Part shown: piece after piece, positions 6,293 through 12,124 of the stretch | Layout of the letters: the number at the start of each line of letters is the position of its first letter | How positions within the stretch are numbered: position 1 is the first letter of the stretch | From: Patescibacteria group bacterium | GTDB taxonomy: Bacteria > Patescibacteriota > Patescibacteriia > Patescibacteriales > JAQVLT01 | Length of the DNA stretch: 36,996 nucleotides | Direction of reading: 5' to 3' | Assembly: GCA_028704015.1 (NCBI GenBank) | Contig: JAQVLT010000003.1 | Span: forward strand, 1-36,996 | Position numbers and translations under genes: made by a program | Notes under the pieces: model-generated | Seen by the model: only the letters and a program-made list of their open reading frames with translations | Database searches by the model: none | Told to the model about the DNA's origin: nothing

Positions 6293-6978
6293 ATTTCTTC
6301 AAACAATTCCCCTTGCTCGGCATTGATCTCGCGTTGTTTGATTAGTTCCAACATGGCGAGAAAACTGACAATCACTTCGGTTTTGTTTTCCGCGGTCGCC
6401 AAAATATTATTGAAACTCACCTTGATGCGGTCAAGCAAAGCTTTTTGAATATGCAAAATTTTTTCTTCAATATTTATTTTTCTCTCCAGCGTCTTCTCCT
6501 CCAATTCTTCTTCCTGCGGCTTCAGGCGTTCAAGCAATTCGCCGAATATCATCCGCAAATCTTCTTTGGTCAAATTTTTTGGCGGCGCGAAAAGCTTGGC
6601 ACTTTGTAAAATCGCTTGGCGGTTAAATTCACGCGCGAACATGAATTTCTTTTTGCCGATCATCGCTTCAATATTTTTTGTCGCTTCCAAAAATTCTTTG
6701 TACATTCGGAGCTGGTCTTCAAATTCTTTAATCTCTTCCTCCTCTTCCGGGAATAAATATGGCAAAAGCGCTTTTGATTTGATTAGTAACAATTTCGCCG
6801 CCACAACCAAAAAATCCGCCATCTCGTCCGGATTAATATTCTCCGCCTTTTTGATATACTCAACGTATTCGTCGGCAATCTTCGCCAGACACACCTGAGT
6901 AATATCCATCTCTTCCTTTTCAATAATTTGCAGAAGTAAACTCAAAGGCCCTTCAAATTTATCGGTTTTGATATTCAT
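6274..6978 (-). CDS. scpA: Segregation and condensation protein A
   Basis: The kleisin subunit that bridges the SMC heads and binds ScpB. Residues 1-60 carry the family start FEGPLSLLLQIIEKEEMDIT and the following VAAKLLLIKSKALLP helix. The middle is charged and coiled (about 85-190), and the C-terminus holds the winged-helix end (FLAMLELIKQREINAEQGELFEEI). At 234 residues it is of normal length. The last codons (ISKQ and stop) come from an intergenic repeat word, so the natural end was probably slightly altered by the repeat. It heads the run scpA-scpB-dacA-tpiA-TPR. No clear promoter was identified upstream. Confidence 0.95.
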   Translation of the reverse strand: MNIKTDKFEGPLSLLLQIIEKEEMDITQVCLAKIADEYVEYIKKAENINPDEMADFLVVAAKLLLIKSKALLPYLFPEEEEEIKEFEDQLRMYKEFLEATKNIEAMIGKKKFMFAREFNRQAILQSAKLFAPPKNLTKEDLRMIFGELLERLKPQEEELEEKTLERKINIEEKILHIQKALLDRIKVSFNNILATAENKTEVIVSFLAMLELIKQREINAEQGELFEEIFISKQ

Positions 6979-7078
6979 GTAAATAGTAAATAGTAATTAG
7001 TAAACAGTAAAAAATTTTAATAACAAAGTCCAAATAACAAATTTCAAATCAAATCCTAAGTTTAAAATCTAAAATTAT
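6979..7078. repeat. Repeat-filled spacer upstream of scpA
   Basis: It holds a copy of the AGTAATTAGTAAACAGTA word (near 6985-7010) and then the CCAAATAACAAATTTCAAAT word (near 7030-7049). The second word recurs in inverted orientation at 7450-7485, on the other side of the four-helix-bundle gene. Confidence 0.6.
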
Positions 7079-7455
7079 CTACTAAGCTTTGAATTTAAAA
7101 TTATTTTGGAAAATATTAATGTTAATTCTTGGGCTTCTCGCCAAAATTTTCGGCATTCATCGGTTCGCTCTTCGTTGGTTGTTGCAAGCATCCTCAACCA
7201 ATGTTTTGATTCTTTGCTTTCTTTTTTGCAGATGCCTACTTTATGCTGAAAATCTTTCTTTGATTCCGCTCCGTCAGCCTCACAATAATTAGCGCCAATG
7301 CTGGTAGCAGACCTGATTAATTGAGAAATAATGGATCTATTTATCTCAGTAATTTTTATAGTCTTAATAAATTTAATTATATTTCCACCAAATTTAGCCG
7401 TTCTTTCTTCTAAATCAAATATTTTATTATTTGAGCTTTGATCTTGATTTGGCAT
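7075..7455 (-). CDS. Four-helix-bundle protein (23S rRNA intervening-sequence family)
   Basis: Member of the family first found encoded in intervening sequences of 23S rRNA genes, often free-standing in CPR genomes. The 126-residue protein shows the family core: ISQLIRSATSIGANYCEADGA near residues 43-65, then GICKKESKESKHWLRML and a last helix LTLIFSKIILNS. The molecular function is unknown. The N-terminal 17 residues (MPNQDQSSNNKIFDLEE) are encoded by the same AT-rich word found around the gene, so the first ATG may lie in a repeat; a start at a later codon is possible. The gene is flanked by inverted repeats, which suggests a mobile cassette. Confidence 0.85.
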   Translation of the reverse strand: MPNQDQSSNNKIFDLEERTAKFGGNIIKFIKTIKITEINRSIISQLIRSATSIGANYCEADGAESKKDFQHKVGICKKESKESKHWLRMLATTNEERTDECRKFWREAQELTLIFSKIILNSKLSR

Positions 7456-7532
7456 TTGAAATTTGGATTTTGAAATTAAAAACTATTAACATTATGAGAG
7501 TAAATAATTTTTACTAACTTTTATAAATTATT

Positions 7533-8090
7533 CTATTTCTTTTTTATCAGCGCTACCTTCTTCTTCACTCCGATGCTCGCGAGCGCGGCGTTCTCTAGAT
7601 TAATAAAATCCTTAACCGCCATTTCAACGGAATGGTTATAACTGCCGGAAGCAAAAACGGCTTTTTTGGCGTTGCCCATTTTCTTTTCCATGATCACTTC
7701 CAAATTATGCAAGCGACCAAAAGCGCTCAATGCTTCTTTTTTTAATTTTAACGCCCCTTCCATAATTTTCTCACCCGGAATCGCTACAACTTTCACGTCT
7801 TTATTTTTTAATTTTGAAATAAATTTTTTCAATTTATCAAAATCTAGATTATGATCAGCCGGTAAAATCACCAAATAATAATCTTTGTCCGCCTTGACCA
7901 AAAGTGATTTGGCGATTTCGTCCAATTTCTTTTTTAGAGTATTAGCCGCGTCATAAGCGGTGTAAACGGTTTTATGCTCAAGAATCTTATGGTTTACACC
8001 GTGTTTTTCCAAATATTTAATCAGCTTAGCGGGTAATTTTATATTTTTCTTTATTTTGGCTTTTTTTACTTTTTTTGGTTGTTTTTTCAT
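7533..8090 (-). CDS. YbaK/EbsC-type aminoacyl-tRNA deacylase domain protein
   Basis: Members of this family hydrolyse mischarged aminoacyl-tRNAs (for example Cys- or Ala-tRNA-Pro). A Lys/basic N-terminal stretch of about 20 residues precedes the domain. Seen: the HGVNHKILEHKTVYTAYDAA start, the IAKSLLVKADKDYYLVILPA strand that carries the conserved Lys, the AFGRLHNLEVIM segment and the FASGSYNHSVEMAVKDF active-site region. At 185 residues it is slightly longer than classic YbaK because of the basic ends, which may aid tRNA binding. The exact substrate cannot be told from sequence. It is probably a single-gene unit with a candidate promoter at 8110-8139. Confidence 0.85.
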   Translation of the reverse strand: MKKQPKKVKKAKIKKNIKLPAKLIKYLEKHGVNHKILEHKTVYTAYDAANTLKKKLDEIAKSLLVKADKDYYLVILPADHNLDFDKLKKFISKLKNKDVKVVAIPGEKIMEGALKLKKEALSAFGRLHNLEVIMEKKMGNAKKAVFASGSYNHSVEMAVKDFINLENAALASIGVKKKVALIKKK

Positions 8091-8104
8091 AGTTTTATGG
8101 TTCT

Positions 8105-8190
8105 ACAAAATACTAATATTTACAAATATACAAATGCAAAACTCAATCGTTTATTCGTATATTCGTACAAATTTGTATTTCGTAGGAATA
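8105..8190. repeat. Quasi-palindromic AT-rich word repeat
   Basis: Words such as ACAAATATACAAATG on the left are mirrored by ATTCGTATATTCGTAC and AAATTTGTATTTCGTA on the right. The stretch has no gene and separates the YbaK gene from the terminator of the pyr islet. Confidence 0.5.
8110..8139 (-). promoter_or_regulatory. Candidate promoter of the YbaK-like gene
   Basis: Minus strand TTGCAT (8134-8139), 18-base spacer, TAGTAT (8110-8115). It lies within an AT-rich inverted word repeat (about 8105-8190), so the match could be partly by chance. Confidence 0.4.
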
Positions 8191-8247
8191 TTATGTAATT
8201 ATTTAATCTAACTTGTACTTATTATACCAAACTATCCATTTTTTCGC

Positions 8248-8288
8248 AAAAAAAAGACCGGCAATCGCTTGTAGCTGATTTGCCGGCT
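8248..8288 (-). terminator. Intrinsic terminator of the pyrF-pyrE-zinc ribbon unit
   Basis: On the minus strand GCCGGCAA / TTGCCGGT (stem from 8287 to 8257) is followed by eight T. It begins nine bases past the stop of the 50-residue zinc-ribbon gene. Confidence 0.85.
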
Positions 8289-8296
8289 TGAATCGT

Positions 8297-8449
8297 TCAT
8301 TTATTTTGACGAAAATCGCAGCTCTTGCATAGCAAGGAGCCGTTATTCTCTTTATCTCTGCAAGCCCTGCTGCACTCTTTGCAGTCACAACTTCTGGGCT
8401 TGCGCTTTTTCTTCTGATCCTTTTTTTTTCTTGAATTTTTGGTCGCCAC
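8297..8449 (-). CDS. Small zinc-ribbon protein, 50 aa, downstream of pyrE
   Basis: GTG at 8449 with a purine-rich SD (GAGGGAGGGG) upstream; TGA at 8297. The product has a very basic first half (VATKNSRKKKDQKKKRKPR) and a Cys-rich second half: CDCKEC, then a further Cys in SRAC, then CKSC. Six Cys in about 25 residues fit a zinc ribbon or knuckle that could bind nucleic acid. It begins 40 bases after pyrE and ends just before the strong terminator, so it is the last gene of the pyrF-pyrE unit. No family is recognised. A longer frame in another phase (8203-8388) lacks an SD and is judged a shadow. Confidence 0.65.
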   Translation of the reverse strand: MATKNSRKKKDQKKKRKPRSCDCKECSRACRDKENNGSLLCKSCDFRQNK

Positions 8450-8489
8450 GCGCCCCTCCCTCAGTGCGGTTGCCTGTGCCTCAATGGTT

Positions 8490-9122
8490 TCACTCCTTAC
8501 GGTTTTTCTCGGCCCACCCGACAGGATCTTCGCTCCAGCTCTTCAGAACGCCAATCTGGGCGGCCGAGATCAAGCCCATTTCAGATGCCACCTCTGCCAA
8601 GGTGGGAAAATTGGTGAGGCAAACTGCGTCGCAGCCCAGACGCGCGAAGGTCTCGTCGGCTTTCTTGAGTTGGTAGGTAAAAATGGCCACGAGCTTAACT
8701 TGTATTGCGCCTGCTTCACGGCAGTTTTCAATAACCTTGCCGCTTGATCCGCCGCTGCTGATCAAGTCTTCTATGACTAGGACTTTCTTGCCAACGACGT
8801 CAGCGCCTTCCAGCTTTTTGCCGAGCCCGTGATCCTTCTCCTCTGCGCGGCAATAGGCTAAAGGCAGTCCGAGTCTTTCAGCCACCAAAGTAGCCCATGG
8901 AATTCCTGCGGTCGCCGTTCCCACGACAACCTCAAAATCCATATTTTTTACCGCGTCAACCATGGCGGTAGCGATGGAATCACGCTCCCCCACGTATCCG
9001 AGAAGCTTCCTGTTGTCGGTATAGATTGGGCTGAGTATGCCCGATCTAAACCTGAACGGCTTCGTCAGGTTCAAAATCACGGCTCCCACAGTAAGGAGAG
9101 TTCTGGCGACATCTCTTTCCAC
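8490..9122 (-). CDS. pyrE: Orotate phosphoribosyltransferase
   Basis: Joins orotate and PRPP to give orotidine 5'-phosphate, the step before PyrF. The PRPP-binding signature VLVIEDLISSGGSS lies near residues 113-126. The core also shows LGLPLAYCRAEEKDHGLGK (the flexible catalytic loop with Lys) and the FRFRSGILSPIYTDNRKLL substrate region near the N-terminus. Length (210) is normal. The start is GTG at 9122, chosen because AGGAGG lies seven bases upstream. pyrF ends 66 bases before it. Base use is far more GC-rich than in the flanking genes, which suggests transfer from another lineage. Confidence 0.92.
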   Translation of the reverse strand: MERDVARTLLTVGAVILNLTKPFRFRSGILSPIYTDNRKLLGYVGERDSIATAMVDAVKNMDFEVVVGTATAGIPWATLVAERLGLPLAYCRAEEKDHGLGKKLEGADVVGKKVLVIEDLISSGGSSGKVIENCREAGAIQVKLVAIFTYQLKKADETFARLGCDAVCLTNFPTLAEVASEMGLISAAQIGVLKSWSEDPVGWAEKNRKE

Positions 9123-9188
9123 AGGTCCACCTCCTGTTTTCTTCGGTTGTCGGGGCGCGGTTTCCCGCGCCCTGAGGGTTTTTGTTTT

Positions 9189-10358
9189 TCAGGCCACGAT
9201 ATCAAAAGGATACTCGATCCCCGCCTCGACAACGAGCGGATTTTTGTACGCTTCCCGTTCCTGTTCGCGATGGCGGTCGATAGCGACGATCAGGTCGGCT
9301 TCCAGATTGGCCACCTTCCCGGAGCCGCCGTACTTCTCCACGTAAGGGAATAGGGTGCCGCGAGAGGCGCTGAAAATCCCTCCCAGGCCGTTCCATTTTC
9401 CCGTCCGGATCAACTCCAACATAACATTCATGAAGTCGCCCTTTTGGGCGCCGAATCCCGGGTTCAGGCCAGTGTAGGTGGGAAATACTCGACGCAGGGA
9501 CCCGTCGCAGGGATGGGTTGAGCCGACCACTAGTCCGAAAGGCGCCAGACCATCCTGCTCGAGCCCATGCTTCTGGCACAGGAGATAGATATCCCTGGCT
9601 ACGACCTCGGAGAAGGTCAGATCCTCGTCAAGATCCTTGAAGGTTTGGTCCTGATAGTCCGGACCGGACGGGTTGGATGTCTTGTCCACGACGATGATGC
9701 CCTTCCCCTCCCTCAGAAGCTTAAGGCCGTAGAGGGGATTACCCTTTTTGTCCTCGAGCACCAGAACATCCTTGCCCATGAAAGGTGTAACGTTGATCAT
9801 GTCGAAGTCAAAAGGCGTGTGATCAATGCCCCAGGCTCTCAGATTGCCGAGAAAGCCTCTGAAGTAGGCGGCCTGTGTGGTGTCAATATCACCGCGCTTG
9901 CAATCCAGCATGCAGATGATGCGGATATCGAGCTCTTCCTCGAGCTGCCTGATATACGCCCTGATCCTCTGCAGGAGGAACATACCCGACGGACCGAACT
10001 GCTCGTAGAAAGCCGACTGGGGCTTGAAAACCCGGACGTTGCACTTCTTGACAGCGATCTCGACCACATAGCAGACGTAGTCCTCGATCGCTGCCAAAAG
10101 CCCGGCAAACCTTTCCACCATGCGCTGATTGACCATGGCCAGTTGTACGACTTGCAGGTAGAAGGAGAAAGCGGGGGCTGATTCGTTGATCTTTCCATCA
10201 TTACGGAAACCATAGACGCCCATATTAGCTTGTAAGAGCAAATTGAGCGGCATCTTCTCTGGATTGCCCCACTGGTGAATGTCCAGTCCTCCGCAGTAAA
10301 GGGTTTTCTGCCCATACTTCTGCACGTTTGCCAGTTGAACAAAGTTGTGTCCTTCCAT
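9189..10358 (-). CDS. pyrF: Orotidine 5'-phosphate decarboxylase (long, group 2-like)
   Basis: Decarboxylates OMP to UMP. The catalytic array DCKRGDIDTT (consensus DxKxxD) is present near residue 156. Group-2 features are present in order: GGLDIHQW near the N-terminus, KPQSAFYEQFG, VDKTSNPSG, VVGSTHP, NPGFGAQKGD and ASRGTLFPY near the end. At about 389 residues it is much longer than the usual 230-280, with extra segments between the N-terminal strand and KPQSAF and in the middle (KGNPLYGLKLL). ATG at 10358 is preferred because GAGAGGG lies just upstream; a TTG at 10400 would add 14 residues and has no SD. It is followed by pyrE, so the two act in sequence. The composition is strongly GC-rich. 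Confidence 0.9.
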   Translation of the reverse strand: MEGHNFVQLANVQKYGQKTLYCGGLDIHQWGNPEKMPLNLLLQANMGVYGFRNDGKINESAPAFSFYLQVVQLAMVNQRMVERFAGLLAAIEDYVCYVVEIAVKKCNVRVFKPQSAFYEQFGPSGMFLLQRIRAYIRQLEEELDIRIICMLDCKRGDIDTTQAAYFRGFLGNLRAWGIDHTPFDFDMINVTPFMGKDVLVLEDKKGNPLYGLKLLREGKGIIVVDKTSNPSGPDYQDQTFKDLDEDLTFSEVVARDIYLLCQKHGLEQDGLAPFGLVVGSTHPCDGSLRRVFPTYTGLNPGFGAQKGDFMNVMLELIRTGKWNGLGGIFSASRGTLFPYVEKYGGSGKVANLEADLIVAIDRHREQEREAYKNPLVVEAGIEYPFDIVA

Positions 10359-10378
10359 TGGTCCCTCTCTTTCTCTAA

Positions 10379-10465
10379 TTACGGTGTAATTAACGGCCAA
10401 AAAATGCCAGCCTTACAAAGGCGTTGAAAAGAACATTGATGATATATTAAAAGCCCAAAAGGCAA
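10379..10465 (-). CDS. Possible leader peptide (28 aa) of pyrF
   Basis: TTG at 10465 follows a very strong SD (AAGGAGGAG) by a few bases and opens a 28-codon frame (MPFGLLIYHQCSF...) that stops 20 bases before the pyrF ATG. The SD lies in the loop of the hairpin at 10451-10482. This could be a translated leader used in regulation or a chance frame; the SD is the only positive evidence. Confidence 0.35.
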   Translation of the reverse strand: MPFGLLIYHQCSFQRLCKAGIFWPLITP

Positions 10466-10482
10466 AACTCCTCCTTGGGCTT
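10451..10482 (-). promoter_or_regulatory. Leader hairpin of the pyrFE transcript (candidate attenuator)
   Basis: Minus strand AAGCCCAA / TTGGGCTT (8 bp, 16-base loop) followed by TTAATAT. It begins right at the predicted RNA start (about 10485) and carries AAGGAGGAG in its loop. The short U-tract makes it a weak terminator at best; SD masking or RNA stability are alternatives. Confidence 0.45.
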
Positions 10483-10491
10483 GTAATTATT

Positions 10492-10520
10492 ATTCTATCT
10501 AAATTATTAATTTTTTGCAA
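10492..10520 (-). promoter_or_regulatory. Promoter of pyrFE
   Basis: Minus strand TTGCAA (10515-10520), 17-base spacer, TAGAAT (10492-10497). It lies between the terminator of the preceding small gene and the leader hairpin. Confidence 0.65.
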
Positions 10521-10555
10521 GAAAAAAACCGGCTCCGTAAAAATGGATGCCGGTT
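10521..10555 (-). terminator. Intrinsic terminator of the 84-aa small gene
   Basis: Minus strand AACCGGC / GCCGGTT (10549-10555 with 10527-10533) followed by TTTTTTC. It lies 12 bases past the stop at 10568. Its shape resembles the terminator at 8248-8288. Confidence 0.8.
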
Positions 10556-10567
10556 GAACAAAAAGCA

Positions 10568-10822
10568 CTATGGACGCAATTCTCCTGGGAAAAACTGGCT
10601 CTTACGAAGACGCCCTTCCGCGAGAACTTTTTTCCTCCATTTTTCCATCTCTTTAAAATGCCCGCAATGCAGGCATACGGCATCGGCGCCACCCCTGATT
10701 GCCAGGGTGATGTTTTGGGTGCAAGCCCTTCCCGGCTTTTTTACCGTACATAACACGGGAATTCCATCTTCCCGCAGCCTCAATCCGCCGTTGCCGTTTC
10801 CTCTGCCGCCGTTGTTCGCCAA
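10568..10822 (-). CDS. Small Cys-containing protein (about 84 aa) upstream of pyrF
   Basis: TTG at 10822 is chosen because AGGAAGG lies seven bases upstream; an upstream TTG at 10876 would add 18 residues but has no SD. The protein starts with a Gly/Asn/Arg-rich stretch (LANNGGRGNGNGG), then LREDGIPVLC, a second Cys eight residues later, and CLHCGHF, followed by a basic helix (KEMEKWRKKVLAEGRLRKS). Four Cys in this arrangement could hold one zinc. It has its own promoter and terminator. The family is unknown. It shares GC-rich composition with pyrFE and the zinc ribbon gene at 8297. Confidence 0.6.
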   Translation of the reverse strand: MANNGGRGNGNGGLRLREDGIPVLCTVKKPGRACTQNITLAIRGGADAVCLHCGHFKEMEKWRKKVLAEGRLRKSQFFPGELRP

Positions 10823-10889
10823 TTTGTTTCCTTCCTGAAAATAAAAAAGGTTCTTGGTGGCAATTACAAAAAACAAATATTAATAATAT

Positions 10890-10918
10890 ATATTATTTTA
10901 ATTTTAATAATTTGTCAA
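10890..10918 (-). promoter_or_regulatory. Promoter of the 84-aa small gene
   Basis: Minus strand TTGACA (10913-10918), 17-base spacer, TAATAT (10890-10895). The -35 is perfect. Predicted RNA start is near 10883. Confidence 0.7.
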
Positions 10919-10947
10919 TATGTTTTTATCCGTAAACTACCATGTTT

Positions 10948-11871
10948 TTACTGCTTTCCCGGCGCTAATCCTTCAACATAATTTGCCTCTTTCTTAAAAC
11001 ACTGCCGGCCGGCATCGTGCTTCCATTTATCTCCCCAAACATTTGATTCAGGATTCTTGTCATCTTTATTGGATGCGAGGAAATCCGTACATAATTCAAA
11101 AGTTTTTTCGCCGGTCACGCGATATTCATATTCTTGGCCGGTTAATTTATTTTTAAAAACACTATCAGACAAATATTCACTGTTATTTTTGATGTCGGCA
11201 AAATTCACGGGCAATTTTTTATTTTTTAAATAATAAATATTTATTTCGCTTTCAATCTGTTCAAGGTTGGAAATATTATTATTATCCATCTTTCGATTTC
11301 TGGTTTGCGTGGGCGATTCCACAATTAATAGAGCCGCAACGAAGCAAGCGGCAATTAAAATTAAAGAGGCGGCAAAATAAACGCGCACCACTTTGTCTTT
11401 TTTGTTTATCACTTCTTCGCGTTTGATTTCATAAAGATAAAAAGAAAAAATTATCGCGGAAATCAAAATCGCGGTCAAAGATTTCAAAATAAATTTAGTG
11501 GACAATTCTCCGTCCAGATAGCTATTGAGCGTAGCAATCAGCCAACCGATCATCACGACAGACGAAACCAGGAGAATAAAATAAGTGAGCCAGCGCCGCA
11601 CGCCGGAATCTTTTACCAGACCGCCCCGGAATAAATTCTTCTGAATCTCCCAAGCGGTCACATAATAAATCGGCGCGGAAATAACCAAAGCTGAAATAGC
11701 AAATTTGAGAGCTTCTTGGCTAAACATGCCGTTGAATTGGTCAATAATATCAACGACATATTTATTAATCAGCTGAAAAATAATCATGCCCGAGCTAAGC
11801 GCCATAAAAATTAAGGCGACCAGCGACAGCATATAAAAGAAGGCGAATTTCGCTGAATTGTTTGAGTTCAT
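10948..11871 (-). CDS. Multi-pass membrane protein with a DUF5671-like domain, 307 aa
   Basis: Five hydrophobic segments are visible in the first 185 residues (about 10-35, 55-75, 93-113, 130-150 and 166-186), in the pattern of the DUF5671 family common in CPR genomes. The C-terminal part (about 195-307) is soluble: NLEQIESEINIYYLKNKKLPVNF followed by a Tyr/Glu region, similar to the mature part of pilin-like proteins with small structured domains. The function is unknown. It stands alone between the pyr islet and the repeat element at 11937. ATG at 11871; no SD. Confidence 0.7.
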   Translation of the reverse strand: MNSNNSAKFAFFYMLSLVALIFMALSSGMIIFQLINKYVVDIIDQFNGMFSQEALKFAISALVISAPIYYVTAWEIQKNLFRGGLVKDSGVRRWLTYFILLVSSVVMIGWLIATLNSYLDGELSTKFILKSLTAILISAIIFSFYLYEIKREEVINKKDKVVRVYFAASLILIAACFVAALLIVESPTQTRNRKMDNNNISNLEQIESEINIYYLKNKKLPVNFADIKNNSEYLSDSVFKNKLTGQEYEYRVTGEKTFELCTDFLASNKDDKNPESNVWGDKWKHDAGRQCFKKEANYVEGLAPGKQ

Positions 11872-11877
11872 AAATTT

Positions 11878-11915
11878 GTAGCTGCCAGCTTTTAGCTGTT
11901 AGCTTTTAGGTTATT
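11878..11915. repeat. AGCT-type word repeat
   Basis: CAGCTTTTAGCTGTTAGCTTTTAGG is built from the AGCTTTTAG / AGCTGTTAG words also found at 16303-16330 and 36640-36748. Confidence 0.55.
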
Positions 11916-11936
11916 TAATTTTATTATTATTTTTAT

Positions 11937-12032
11937 TGTCATCTCGACGACCCGCGTGAGGAGAGATCTCTTGAACGTAAAAAAGTAACGTTTAAGGGAT
12001 TCCTCTCCCGAAGCTTCGGGATCGGAATGACA
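11937..12032. repeat. 96-bp imperfect palindrome (MITE/REP-like element)
   Basis: It begins TGTCAT and ends ATGACA, with arms CTCGACGACCCG / CGGGATCGGAATG and inner arms GAGAGATCTCTTGAACGT / AACGTTTAAGGGATTCCTCT. Elements with TGTCATTC...GAATGACA ends are common intergenic repeats in many bacteria (general knowledge). No coding content. Confidence 0.65.
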
Positions 12033-12124
12033 AAAAGATGTATTACTTTATTGAAAAATTATTTAACATTTACAAAAATGATAAAAAGGAAAAAACCTCA
12101 AAGCTAAAACCTTAAACCAAAAAA

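Noticed and set aside
8203-8388. 61-codon minus-strand frame across the pyr islet terminator
   Set aside because: It runs through the terminator hairpin, has no SD and overlaps the better supported zinc-ribbon frame at 8297-8449.
9567-10181. 204-codon plus-strand frame opposite pyrF
   Set aside because: It lies wholly antisense to pyrF, which has all its family motifs. In GC-rich DNA the antisense frame is often open by chance. No SD or known motif.
10507-10692. 61-codon minus-strand frame
   Set aside because: It overlaps the 84-residue gene in another phase and reads through its terminator stem.
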